Part shown: piece by piece, positions 20,625-30,100 of the stretch
How the letters are laid out: each line of letters begins with the position of its first letter
Numbering within the stretch: the first letter of the stretch is position 1
Origin: Cellulomonas flavigena DSM 20109
Lineage (GTDB): Bacteria; Actinomycetota; Actinomycetes; Actinomycetales; Cellulomonadaceae
Assembly (NCBI RefSeq): GCF_000092865.1
Contig: NC_014151.1
Coordinates: forward strand, 3,224,001 to 3,288,000
Direction of reading: 5' to 3'
Length of the DNA stretch: 64,000 nucleotides
Notes under the pieces: model-generated
Database searches by the model: none
What the model saw: the letters and a program-made list of their open reading frames with translations, nothing else
Told to the model about the DNA's origin: nothing
Program-made: the position numbers and the translations under genes

Positions 20625-21416
20625 TCAGGCACCCTGGCGGACGACCTCGAAGGGGGCGCGCCCGGCGAGGCGCCCCTCGATGCCCGCGGTGACGAACGCC
20701 TTGGCCCGCGCGACCGCGTCGGCGACCTCCGCACCCTTCGCGAGCTCGGCCGTGACGGCGGCGGCGAGCGTGCAGCCGGCGCCGGCGACGCGCACCCGGC
20801 CGACCTTCGGCTCGCGCAGCACGGTGACCTCGTCACCGTCGAGCAGCACGTCGACCGCGTCGTCGCCGGGCAGCTCGACGCCGCCCTTGGCGACGACGAC
20901 GCGCGGGCCGAGCGCCTGGATGCGGCGGGCCGCCTCGGTGAGGTCCTCGACCGAGCCGATCGCGTCCATCCCCGAGAGCACGCCGGCCTCGAACAGGTTC
21001 GGGGTGACGACCGTCGCCAGCGGCAGCACCTCGCGGCCCAGCGCCACGTCCGTGTCGAGCGCGGCACCCGGCTCCTGCCCCTTGCAGATGAGCACCGGGT
21101 CGAGCACGACGTGCCGCCACGGCTGCGCGCGCAGGCCCGCGGCGACGACGTCGATGGTGGCGGGTGTCCCGAGCATGCCGATCTTCACGACGTCGAGGTC
21201 GTACGCGGCCGTCGCCGCCTCGATCTGTGCGGCGACCACCTCGGGCGGCACGGGGAAGAACCGGTGGTTCCAGTCGTCCTGCGGGTCGAACGAGACGACG
21301 CACGTGACCGTCCCGAGGCCGAACGTGCCGAGCTGCTGGAACGTGCGCAGGTCCGCCTGGATGCCGGCGCCCCCGGTCGCTTCCGAACCGGCGATGACGT
21401 AGGCGAGGTCGACCAC
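20625..21416 (-). CDS. pdxK: Pyridoxal/HMP kinase PdxK (ThiD-like ribokinase fold)
   Basis: Vitamin-salvage kinase of 263 residues that phosphorylates pyridoxal/pyridoxine and possibly hydroxymethylpyrimidine. AGSEATGGAGIQADLRTFQQ at the N terminus and VVTPNLFEAGVLSGMD are shared with ThiD, but SFDPQDDWNHRFFPV and LDPVLICKG match the Bacillus PdxK subgroup. The anion hole/catalytic segment is RVAGAGCTLAAAVTAELA, with Cys as in that subgroup. The GTG at 21416 has an AGGAG site eight bases upstream. Confidence 0.88.
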   Translation of the reverse strand: MVDLAYVIAGSEATGGAGIQADLRTFQQLGTFGLGTVTCVVSFDPQDDWNHRFFPVPPEVVAAQIEAATAAYDLDVVKIGMLGTPATIDVVAAGLRAQPWRHVVLDPVLICKGQEPGAALDTDVALGREVLPLATVVTPNLFEAGVLSGMDAIGSVEDLTEAARRIQALGPRVVVAKGGVELPGDDAVDVLLDGDEVTVLREPKVGRVRVAGAGCTLAAAVTAELAKGAEVADAVARAKAFVTAGIEGRLAGRAPFEVVRQGA

Positions 21417-21466
21417 GGGAGTGCTCCTGTCAGACGGGGTCCGGGTCCCAGCGTAGGCACGGACGC

Positions 21467-21958
21467 TCACCGGTCGGGCGCCCGTGACGCCCGCGGCTCC
21501 GCGGACACCACCGCGAGCAGCGGCCACCAGTGGCGGTCGCGCAGCACGCAGCCCGCGGCGCGCACGTCGACCCACTCCCCCGCGACGCGGGGCGTGCCCT
21601 GCGCCGCCCACACCGTGAAGTGCGCGAGGGGCGCCGGCCAGCCGTAGTCGGCCGCGGGCGCGCCGACGACGTTGCGCACGAAGCCCACGGGGACGGCGGA
21701 CGTCCCGGCGCCGAGGACATCGTGCACGAGCCGGGCCGCCGTGACGCTGCCGTGGGCGTCGGCGGCCGGCACCGCGCGCGTCGGCAGGTCGAGCCGGCCG
21801 TCGTCGCGCGCCGTGCAGAAGACGGCGTCACCGTGGCGCACCAGCAGGCGCACCAGACCGGTGGGGGCCGGTGCGACGGCCGAGCGCACGACGTCGGCGC
21901 GGCCACCGGGCGGCAGCCACGGGGCATCCGGGGTCGACCTCAGGAGCTGCTCGGGCAC
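21467..21958 (-). CDS. NUDIX-like fold protein with degenerate box
   Basis: Protein of 163 residues; the general pattern of strands and GLVRLLVRHGDAVFCTARDDG suggests a NUDIX-like protein, but the NUDIX box with its REXXEE core is not present, so hydrolase activity is doubtful. It starts at a GTG inside the end of the preceding frameshifted gene and so belongs to the same operon. Function unknown. Confidence 0.5.
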   Translation of the reverse strand: MPEQLLRSTPDAPWLPPGGRADVVRSAVAPAPTGLVRLLVRHGDAVFCTARDDGRLDLPTRAVPAADAHGSVTAARLVHDVLGAGTSAVPVGFVRNVVGAPAADYGWPAPLAHFTVWAAQGTPRVAGEWVDVRAAGCVLRDRHWWPLLAVVSAEPRASRAPDR

Positions 21959-22918
21959 GCCCGCACGGTAGCGCGGTCCCTGGTCGCGACGGCGCCGGCC
22001 TGGACCCAGGTGGAGCAGTCGAGGGCGACACCCACGCCGACGGGGACGACCGCGCGGCGCGGCGCCGGGAGCCCGACCGGGACGAGCGCGGCGAGCACCG
22101 CCCGCCCGCGCGGGTCGGTGCACCGGTCCGTCAGGGCCGTCACCGTGGCGGCGTCCGACGCGAAGAGGCCCCGCGCGGAGGCGAACCACGTGACGGCGAG
22201 CGGCTGGTCCACCGGGGCCAGGACGACGGACAGGCCGGACGGGCGGGCGAGCTCGGGTGCACCGGTCAGCTCCCGTACCGCCGCGAGGAGCCGCCCCGAC
22301 GAGCCGAGCGTGACCTGCTCGAACGCGCGCAGGTCCATGTCGTCGGGCCGATCGATGCCGGCGTACAGCTCCAGTCTCCCGTCGGGTGACGCCCCGACCA
22401 TGCGCCAGCGCAGGGCGCACTGCCGCAGCACCGGGTGGTCGACGAGCGGGCGCAGGTCCGCACCCGGCGGCACCTCGGCGTACACCTCGAAACGGTCGTT
22501 CCCGTCCTCGTCGTGCCGGCCGCCCAGCCACGCGCCGTACCGCAGGGGGGCGCGGCGCTGCAGACCGGCGACCGCGGCGACGGTCCCGGCGGGCAGCGCA
22601 GCCCGGGCCGCCGCGAGGGTCCACCGGTCCGTCGACGGCACCTCGGGTGCGGCCACCTCGGCCGTCCAGCGCACGGCCGGGTCGCGCGTCGTCCAGGCGA
22701 GCTCGACCGGGCTGCCGTCGGGCGTCAGCCGGGACGACCGGTACGCGACTTCGGGCCACTCGGACCGGGCGAGCGGTGCGAGCACGTCGTCGAGCACCGC
22801 CTGCGCCCGGCGCGCCCACGGGGGCCACCCCGGCGAGCCGGGCCAGCGTCGCCGCGAGCGCGGTGAGCGCCGCCGGGCGCGTGCCCGCCACGGCGGTGTC
22901 GGTCGTCACGGCGCTCAC
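21940..22918 (-). pseudogene. Frameshifted gene of unknown function
   Basis: The GTG at 22918 overlaps the upstream gene's stop (GTGA) and opens a good reading frame (Ala/Leu-rich helix ending LAATLARLAG). At the four-G run 22828-22831 the coding frame moves by one: from there the other frame reads WPPWARRAQAVLDDVLAPLARSEW and continues for 286 codons to the stop at 21940. Dropping one G restores one protein of about 325 residues. The body has beta-rich segments such as RFEVYAEVPPG and RLELYAGIDRP; no family was recognised. The break may be a real mutation or a sequencing error in the homopolymer. Confidence 0.65.
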
Positions 22919-24414
22919 AGCAGGGCCACGAGCGTCTCGGACGTGTCCACGAACGCCCGCTGGTCGAACAGCCCCGGGCCGGACAGCGTGAGCCGGTAGC
23001 GGTAGTCCCGCACGTCGCCGTCGCGCAGGGCGATGTGGACGCGCACCGGGTCCGTCTGGGTACCGGGCACCTCCCGCCGCACGGAGCGCGTGTAGGCGTT
23101 CGCGGCGTCGCGATACTCCACGTCGAGGAACGCCGTGGTGACGGCCGCCGTGTCCCACTGCGGGACGAACACCAGGTCGAGCGCCGCCTCCATGAGGTCG
23201 TGCACGTTCACGACGTCGTCGGTCACCTCCACCGGGTCGGCCGTGGCCTGCTGGCCGTCCTGGAGCACCTGCGTGACCGTCGCCGTGACGCCGCGGCCCG
23301 CCGGCACGGGCAGCGCGCCGCGCACCTGGAACGTCTGGGGCCCGGACTGCTCGGTCACGGTGATGAGGCCGCGCGGCTCGGGGTCGCCGTAGCCGTGGCC
23401 CTGCAGCCGCACCTCGAGCGAGCCCACGACCTCCCAGTCGACGACGCCCGGCTGCACCGTGATCGTGCGGAACTCGACGGAGTCGGACGGGTTGAGCACG
23501 AGGTCGCGGTTGACCGTGTCCTCGAGCAGCACCTCGTAGGAGGACCGGTCCGCGGCCCACCCGGACTGCGGCGCGAAGTCGTACCTGATGCGGGCGTCGA
23601 AGTCGACGGCACGCGTGGAGTTGAGGAAGAACGTCGCCTGCTTCGGGGTGTGATCCTCCGGCGTGAGGGTCAGCTCGTGGTGCTTGTGGTCCGCCGGCAC
23701 GGCGGGGTCGCCGTAGTCGATGGTCACCTGCGGCCGCGACAGCCCGATGGGCGCGAAGTCGGTCGAGGTGCTCGCGGTGACCGTCATCTCGCGGAAGAAC
23801 GAGTCGTCGCCGTCGATCTCCTTGATCATCCGCTCCGCGTCCGCGAGGTCGGCCACCAACAGACCCAGGAAGCCCTGCGGGGCGTGCACGCGCCGCACCG
23901 CCTCCGAGCGGTGGTACCGGAAGGTCACCTTCTTGCGCTCCTCCTGGCGCACGAACTTCAGCTTGAACGCGACGGCCGCGTTGACGTCGGGCACGGACGG
24001 GCCGGCGCCGCCGCCCTGACCACCGCCGCCGCCACCTCCGCCACCGCCGCCACCGCCGCCGGACTCGACGCGCGTCAGCACGCCCTCCCAGGTCACGGGC
24101 GCGCCGGGCACGTCGGCGCTCACGTGCACCACGCGGTTGTCCGGGTCGCCGCCCATCGGGGAGTGGCTGCCGGGGCGGCCGACCGCCGGGCCGTCGCCCG
24201 ACGAGGTCGCCGACGCCACGGTGCCGCCGCCGTCGATCGTCACCGCGCGCGCCACGTCGAGGCGACGACGCGACAGCTCCAGGTTGTACGCCGCGCGGGC
24301 GGCCTCGTCCGGCTGGCCGGTCGGCGAGTGCTCGTGGCTGGCGTAGGCCTGGAGCCGGACGTCGCGCGACGCGGCCGGCAGGGACGCGAGCCACGCGACC
24401 GATTTCCCACTCAA
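22915..24414 (-). pseudogene. 5'-truncated OmpA-like protein with Gly-run and beta-rich body
   Basis: The open frame of 499 codons begins at a TTG (24414) with no ribosome site. Its first 60 residues look like the second half of an OmpA-like peptidoglycan-binding domain (RLQAYASHEHS then YNLELSRRRLDVARAV), so the front of the domain and anything before it are missing. A run of 14 glycines (about 119-132) leads to about 360 residues of beta-rich sequence that was not recognised. An in-frame stop lies 18 bases upstream, and the Rhs-associated immunity gene ends five bases away, so the truncation point coincides with the edge of the Rhs island. Confidence 0.65.
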
Positions 24415-24418
24415 CGAC

Positions 24419-24808
24419 TCATCGCTTCGTCACCATCGCGATGCCGCCAGTCGCCAGGAGGAACATGTCCATCATCGCCGAACGAACGACAGGATCCGTG
24501 TCGATGCGGTCAAGGAGCCTCAGAGCAGCGGGGTCGACATCCAAGGTCGTCACACCTCCGGTGAGGCCGTCACCCTTTGTCGCGAAGAGCAAGAAGCAGC
24601 GGACCATGCTTTGACCATCGGCTGCGCGCTGTCGCAGAAAGGTCTGAAGCAGAATCCAGCTGTCGGCGACCTGGGACTGCAGCGCCTCGACCGACGTCCA
24701 TCGCGTCGACCAGCCGAACTCTTCAGCCGCTCTCTGGAGGTTGACCAACGTGGTGAAGTCGATCCGGCAGACGCGGAAGTCGTCGTCGGTCGCCTTGATG
24801 AGGGTCAT
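24419..24808 (-). CDS. Candidate immunity protein for the orphan Rhs toxin tip
   Basis: Protein of 129 residues, no recognised family: mixed alpha/beta, no signal peptide, one possible helical segment near the C terminus. The ATG at 24808 has AGGTGA five bases upstream and lies four bases after the orphan toxin tip, the normal place for a cognate immunity gene. The coding DNA is visibly AT-richer than the chromosome around it, which suggests transfer. The immunity role is inferred from position. Confidence 0.6.
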   Translation of the reverse strand: MTLIKATDDDFRVCRIDFTTLVNLQRAAEEFGWSTRWTSVEALQSQVADSWILLQTFLRQRAADGQSMVRCFLLFATKGDGLTGGVTTLDVDPAALRLLDRIDTDPVVRSAMMDMFLLATGGIAMVTKR

Positions 24809-24812
24809 GCGA

Positions 24813-26050
24813 TCACCTGCCCAACCTCCAGACGTCAATCATCGTGTCTGGCGAGATCCTGCCTGCCGCAACTCGCCGTCGCAATTCATCCCAACGATGG
24901 TGAACATCGATGATGGATCCGCCCTGTGACACATTGATGCCGGCACCTTCCTCGACGCCATTGATTGTGGCGAGGAACTCATCGTCGTCCATGAACTCGT
25001 AGTGTGAGAACGGGTCCCGTGTCGACTGGCTCTCCGTGTACTTGTCGAGGTCGCCCGCTCGCTCGGTGGTGCGGTTGAGCGAGTAGTCAGAGTCGGGCGC
25101 AGCACGCCGACATTCGGCTGCGTCCCCGACAGCGTCTCGCAGACCCTCGTGTCGGGGATCCTCGTCGTGGGTGACGACGTCGATACCGGCGTCCGTCACG
25201 ACGGAGTAGGTGTGGTCCACGTCGACGGTGAGGTTGTGGACCGTCGCGACGACCGTATCGTCGTCGATGGCCGCGATCACGACGGGCGTGCCGTCGGGGT
25301 CGACGAGCTGGTCACCGACCTGCAGGTCCCTCGCCGGCACCCACGCACCGTCGGCGGTCAGGAACAGGTGGCCGTCGGTCGCGGTGATCGTCTCGTCCGC
25401 GGGCGGTCCCCCAGCCCCGGACCCGACCAGGGTCAGCCCGACGAGGTCCTTGGCCCCGTGCCCGGTGATCGTGGCCACCACCTGCCGGTGCGTCCTGGAC
25501 CCGTCCGCGGCGACCGCCACGACCGTGTCACCCACGGCCACGTCGTCGATCGCCTTGACCGACCCGTCCGCCATCACCACACCCGTGCCCGGCACGAACG
25601 AGTTCGTCCTGCAGCCGTCAGGCTTCTTGTTCTCCGCCGCCTTGCGCGCCTGGTCGTTCGCCCGCTTCGCGTCATCGACCTCACGCGACGTGCGCGACGC
25701 CACCGTGCGCGACTGGTTCGCCGCCGCCTTCGCCTGCTCCGCAGCCGTGTTCGCCTGCTTCAACGCCGCCGAGTCCGGCACGACCTTCGGATCCCACTTC
25801 GGGATGTCCGCCAACGCCTGAGCCTCCGCCACCGCCTTCTTCGCCGCCGCACGCTGCGTCGCGTACGGGTCGGTCGCCGTCGGCTGCGGCGCCCCGGTCA
25901 GGTGGTGCGGGCGCGGCTCCCTGCCGGTCGGGTCCGTCATCGCCGTGGGCCGGTTCGACGCGTACGCGCACGACGACACCGCCGTCACCTGCCCGGAGCC
26001 CACCACCGGGTCCACCGAGTCGAACCGACCCGACCCCGTGTCGTAGTTGC
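24813..26050 (-). pseudogene. Orphan Rhs C-terminal tip: Rhs-core end, Hint domain, unknown toxin
   Basis: This fragment starts abruptly at 26050 within the Rhs core (NYDTGSGRFDSVDPVVGSG) and is closely similar in DNA to the parental rhs (27480-28620). An in-frame stop directly precedes the homology, and no credible start is present, so it is probably silent until recombined. It lacks about 77 residues of the pre-toxin region. The Hint domain follows (NSFVPGTGVVMADGSVKAI to VVTHD); the final His-Asn of the parent is His-Asp here, and two residues are inserted after the first Cys. The last 105 residues, ending GGSIIDVHHRWDELRRR and ISPDTMIDVWRLG, are a toxin tip unlike the parent's; family not recognised. 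Confidence 0.8.
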
Positions 26051-26494
26051 CTCAAGCCGCAACTCGGCGGCCCTGGGTTCGGCCTACGAGCGGCCGTCCC
26101 CCGCTTGACCTCGATCCTGACGAACCGGGACGCTTCGGTCAGCGCCGACACCACCAATACCAGCTCACCGGTTCCCCACCCTCGACGATCGGCCAGCCCG
26201 TCGCTCGCAATCCGAGGGACGGCACGTCGTCGACCCACTCGCAGCCCGGCACCGTCACCTTCGACCTCTGGCGAGTGACCACCACGTGAGCCCTCGGAGC
26301 GGCCACCGCCGCTCATGTCGGCGTGTAGATCGTCTCCATGCTTCGCGGGAGCAAACACCATGGATCGCGAGATTGCCATCGCGGCTGACCGGCCGCGCTC
26401 GCCACACACCGTCGAGCTCGATCACGTCGTCCGAGCTCGACAAGACGCCCGCACCGAGCCGAACGCCTGGAGATGGACCACTGGACGAAGCCCC
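26051..26494. other. Non-coding spacer between orphan and parental toxin modules
   Basis: 444 bases between the breakpoint of the orphan Rhs tip and the stop of the SUKH immunity gene. Short open frames exist on both strands but none shows recognisable protein character or a start with a ribosome site. It may contain a decayed toxin or immunity gene; nothing can be assigned. Confidence 0.5.
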
Positions 26495-27118
26495 TCAGGG
26501 GCCGCTGTCGAGAGCGATCTGCGTGCCGTCTGGAAGGTTGGCGATCCGCACAGCGAGAGCACCTCGTGCACGCATGGATTCTTGCGCCCCCATGGCTTGA
26601 AGGTTTTCCAGGGCGAATGCCCCACCGAGAACGAAAGGTACTTTTGGAACCAGTCGAAAATAAGACACAAGTGGGCCGAAGCGCTCACGCCACGCGCGAG
26701 CCAAGGGGCGCCCCGTCCACACGTCCGGATCCGAGAGAATCGCGCTTGCCCACCCTTCTATCGTATTCGCAATTGTTTCCGTCTCGCCCGTCTCCGGATC
26801 GAACGAGACGATTTCGCTCGATGTCAGCGCGAACTGCCCTCCAAAGAGGTCATCCGCAAAGAAGAACAGCCCGTCCGATAGTTCTCCGTAATGGGATCGC
26901 CAGTTATCAGGGGAGTTCCAGCCCCACACGCTGTCCGGGTCGTCCCCACCTCCCCGAACAACAAGCGCGTTGTCGAACACGCTGAAGCCGTTCATCAGTT
27001 CGAGCATCGCCGTCAGTTCTGCCCCCAGTGGGGTCGAAGGGATGCCGTGCGGTGCACCTCGGGCAAGCGGACCCTCACCACGTGCCATCAGCTGCTTGAC
27101 GTTCGATCCGATCCTCAT
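26495..27118 (-). CDS. SUKH (SMI1/KNR4)-type immunity protein
   Basis: Protein of 207 residues that should neutralise the DNase tip of the upstream Rhs toxin. The pattern FGGQFALTSSEIVSFDPETG, TIEGWASAILSDPDVWTG and PKVPFVLGGAFALENL is that of the SUKH superfamily, widespread as toxin immunity proteins. The ATG overlaps the rhs stop (ATGA), so expression is coupled to the toxin. DNA near 26580-26900 is clearly AT-richer than its surroundings. Confidence 0.85.
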   Translation of the reverse strand: MRIGSNVKQLMARGEGPLARGAPHGIPSTPLGAELTAMLELMNGFSVFDNALVVRGGGDDPDSVWGWNSPDNWRSHYGELSDGLFFFADDLFGGQFALTSSEIVSFDPETGETETIANTIEGWASAILSDPDVWTGRPLARAWRERFGPLVSYFRLVPKVPFVLGGAFALENLQAMGAQESMRARGALAVRIANLPDGTQIALDSGP

Positions 27119-30100
27119 GGCACCACATCCAACCGGATCTGGGTGCCATCCGGGAGGTCGCGACATTGCCATCCGATACAGGAGCCGGCGCCACGGTTGT
27201 CTGATGGAGTCACAGGTCGCACGCTGGAGCCCGTTCCGCCCTCTGCCATCATCGCCGGTGGGTACTCATCGCGATCCTTGCCAGGAACCCTCGGGTGCCC
27301 ACGCATCGACTCCTTGCGACGTGCTGCCGCCCCCGCGCGGTCGATCGTCACGACCGAAGGCATGCCCGCGGCTTGCGCCGCCTCGACGTGCGCAGCCGAC
27401 TCCGGGTGCCGCGCCCTGCTGACTGTGACGGGGACGGGCGCATTGGGGAGCGGGCAAGCGTTGGCGTCCTGCGCGTCACCGACGGCATCCAGGAGGTTGT
27501 CGTTGTGGGTGACGACGTCTGTCCCGGCAGCCGTGACGACCGTGTACGTGTGGTCGGTGTCGACCGTCAGGTTGTGGACGGTCGCGATGACCGTGTCGTG
27601 CTCGACCGCCCCGATCGTGACCGGTGTGCCGTCGGGATCGACGAGCCGGTCACCGACCTGCAGGTCCTTCGCCGGCACCCACGCACCGTCGGCGGTGAGG
27701 AACAGGTGCCCGTCGGTCGCGGTGATCGTCTCGTGCGCGGGCGGCCCACCACCCCCGGACCCGACCAACGTCAGATCGACGAGGTCCTTCGCGCCGTGCC
27801 CGGTGATCGTGGCGACCACCTGCCGGTGCGTCCTTGACCCGTCCGCAGCCACCGCCACGACCGTGTCACCCACGACCACGTCGGCGATCGCCTTGACCGA
27901 CCCGTCCGCCATCACCACACCGGTGCCCGGCACGAACGAGTTGCACGTCTCGGACTTCTTGTTCTCCGCCGCCTTGCGCGCCTGGTCGTTCGCACGCTTC
28001 GCGTCATCGACCTCACGCGACGTGCGCGACGCCACCGTGCGCGACTGGTTCGCCGCCGCCTTGGCCTGCTCCGCAGCCGTGTTCGCCTGCTTCAACGCCG
28101 CCGAGTCCGGCACGACCTTCGGATCCCACTTCGGGATGTCCGCCAACGCCTTGCTCGCGGCCTTGAGCTTCGAGTACCCCTCGACCAGGCGCTTGCCCAC
28201 ACCGATCGCCTTGATCGCGACCTTCGCCGCCTTGAACATCTTGCCCCACGGCACCGCGTTCAACGCCGTCGAGATGCACGCCCCGACATCACCCTCACTG
28301 ATGCACTTCTTCGCATCGGTGTACCCGATCAGGTCCAGCACCAACCCGACGATCTCGTCACCGATCTGCGCGACGAACGCCTCGGCCTCCTGGACCGCCT
28401 TCTTCGCCGCCGCACGCTGCGTCGCGTACGGGTCGGTCGCCGTCGGCTGCGGCGCCCCGGTCAGGTGGTGCGGGCGCGGCTCCCGGCCCGTCGGGTCCGT
28501 CATCGCCGTCGGACGGTTCGACGCGTACGCGTACGGCGAGACCGACGTCGCCTGTCCCGACCCGACCACCGGGTCCACCGAGTCGAACCGACCCGTCCCC
28601 GTGTCGTAGTTGCGCGCCCGCAGGTGGTACCGGCCCGACTGCGTGTCGTCGCGGTACCCACCCGTGAACTGCATGGGGTTGCCCGGCGCGTCGTCGGCGA
28701 GCCGCTGACCGCCGGCCTCCAGGTCGGTGCCCCGTGCCCCGCCGAACGGGTCGTAGTCGTACGACCACTGCGCGTCACCGCCTGCGGACACCACGGCCGA
28801 CGTCCCACCGAGCCAGTCCCGCACGTAGTGCGAGAACTGCTCCCCGCCCTCGGCCAGGCCCAGCGGCGACCCGTCCGGTGCGTACAGGAACGACGTCGTG
28901 CCCTCCCCGTCGGTCCCGGTCCGGGTCTCCGTCGCGATCGTCGGCAGCCCGCCGTTGACGTCCCACGCCCACGCCGTCGACCCGGTCGCCCCGGCCTCGT
29001 CCGTGCTCGTCGACGACAACCGCATCCCCGCCGCGTCGTACGCGTACGTCGTGGACGTCCCGTCCGACGTCGCCGAGGCGAGCGTGCGGTCCAGGTGGTA
29101 CTCGTACGTCCCCTCACCGTCGGACGTCAGGTTGCCCTCGGCGTCGTAGGTGTACTCGCGCGTCCCGGCCTCGACGCCCGGGATGCCGGGGAGCGTCCCG
29201 GTGACGGTCGTCTGCTCGCGCGTGAGCTGGTCGCCCGCGTCGAACGTCGACGTGGTCGTGGCCCTCCCGGTCGCGGTGGTGACCGCGGACGAGGTGCGGT
29301 TGCCGACCAGGTCGTACCCGTAGTCGTACCGCTCGGCCGCCGCGGCCCCCGGCTCGCAGCTCTGCGCGCCGTAACACGCCGACGTCAGACGGTGCGCCGC
29401 GTCGTACGCGTACGCCGTCGCCTCGACGACCTGCGGACCCCCGGCGTTGCGCGTCTGCGTGACGAGCGTCGGGTTGCCGACGGCATCGCGCACCACGTCG
29501 TGGGCCGAGACGACCTCGCCCCCTGCCCGGGTCGTGGCGACCCGCGTCATGCGCCCTGCGGGGTCGTACTCGCGCGACTCGGTCAGCCCGGTGGACCCGG
29601 GGAACGTGATCGACGTGAGCTGGTCGGCCACGTCCCACCCGAAGCCGTACGTCGCCGAGCGGCCCGCGCCCGCCGCCGTGAGCGACGTGAGCCGGTCCGC
29701 GTCGTCGTACGACGCCGTGATCGTGGTGCCGTCCGGGTAGGTCCGCTCGGTGAGGTTGTCCTGGTCGTCGTAGCCGTAGGTGAACGTCTCGACCGCGCCC
29801 GCGAGGTCGGTGCGCGTGACCTCGGCCAGCCGGCCCGTGGTGTCGAACCGGTGCTCCCGCACGCCGCGCGGGTCGGCCATGGACACGAGCCGGTTCTTGG
29901 CGTCGTACCCGAACGTGAACAACTCACCGCGTGTGCCGAGCTTGCGGCTCACGAGCCGGTCGAGCGTGTCGTACCGCATGACGACCGTGCGGTCCTCGCG
30001 GTTCGGGTCGACCCGGGGGTCACCCTCGACGACGCGCGCCGTGACGAGCTGCGTGAGGTTGGAGTTCGCGTCGTACACGTACTCGCGGCGCCGCCCGATC

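Noticed and set aside
24013..24060. Gly-run as a sequencing artefact or low-complexity non-coding DNA
   Set aside because: The frame is open on both sides, and the run fits a flexible linker between domains.
26015..26017. GTG as a real start for the orphan Rhs tip
   Set aside because: It is the Val codon of the conserved SVDPVV segment of the parent and has no ribosome site.
26051..26409. A gene between the orphan tip and the SUKH gene
   Set aside because: The open frames lack a plausible start, recognisable motifs and consistent codon use; described as spacer.
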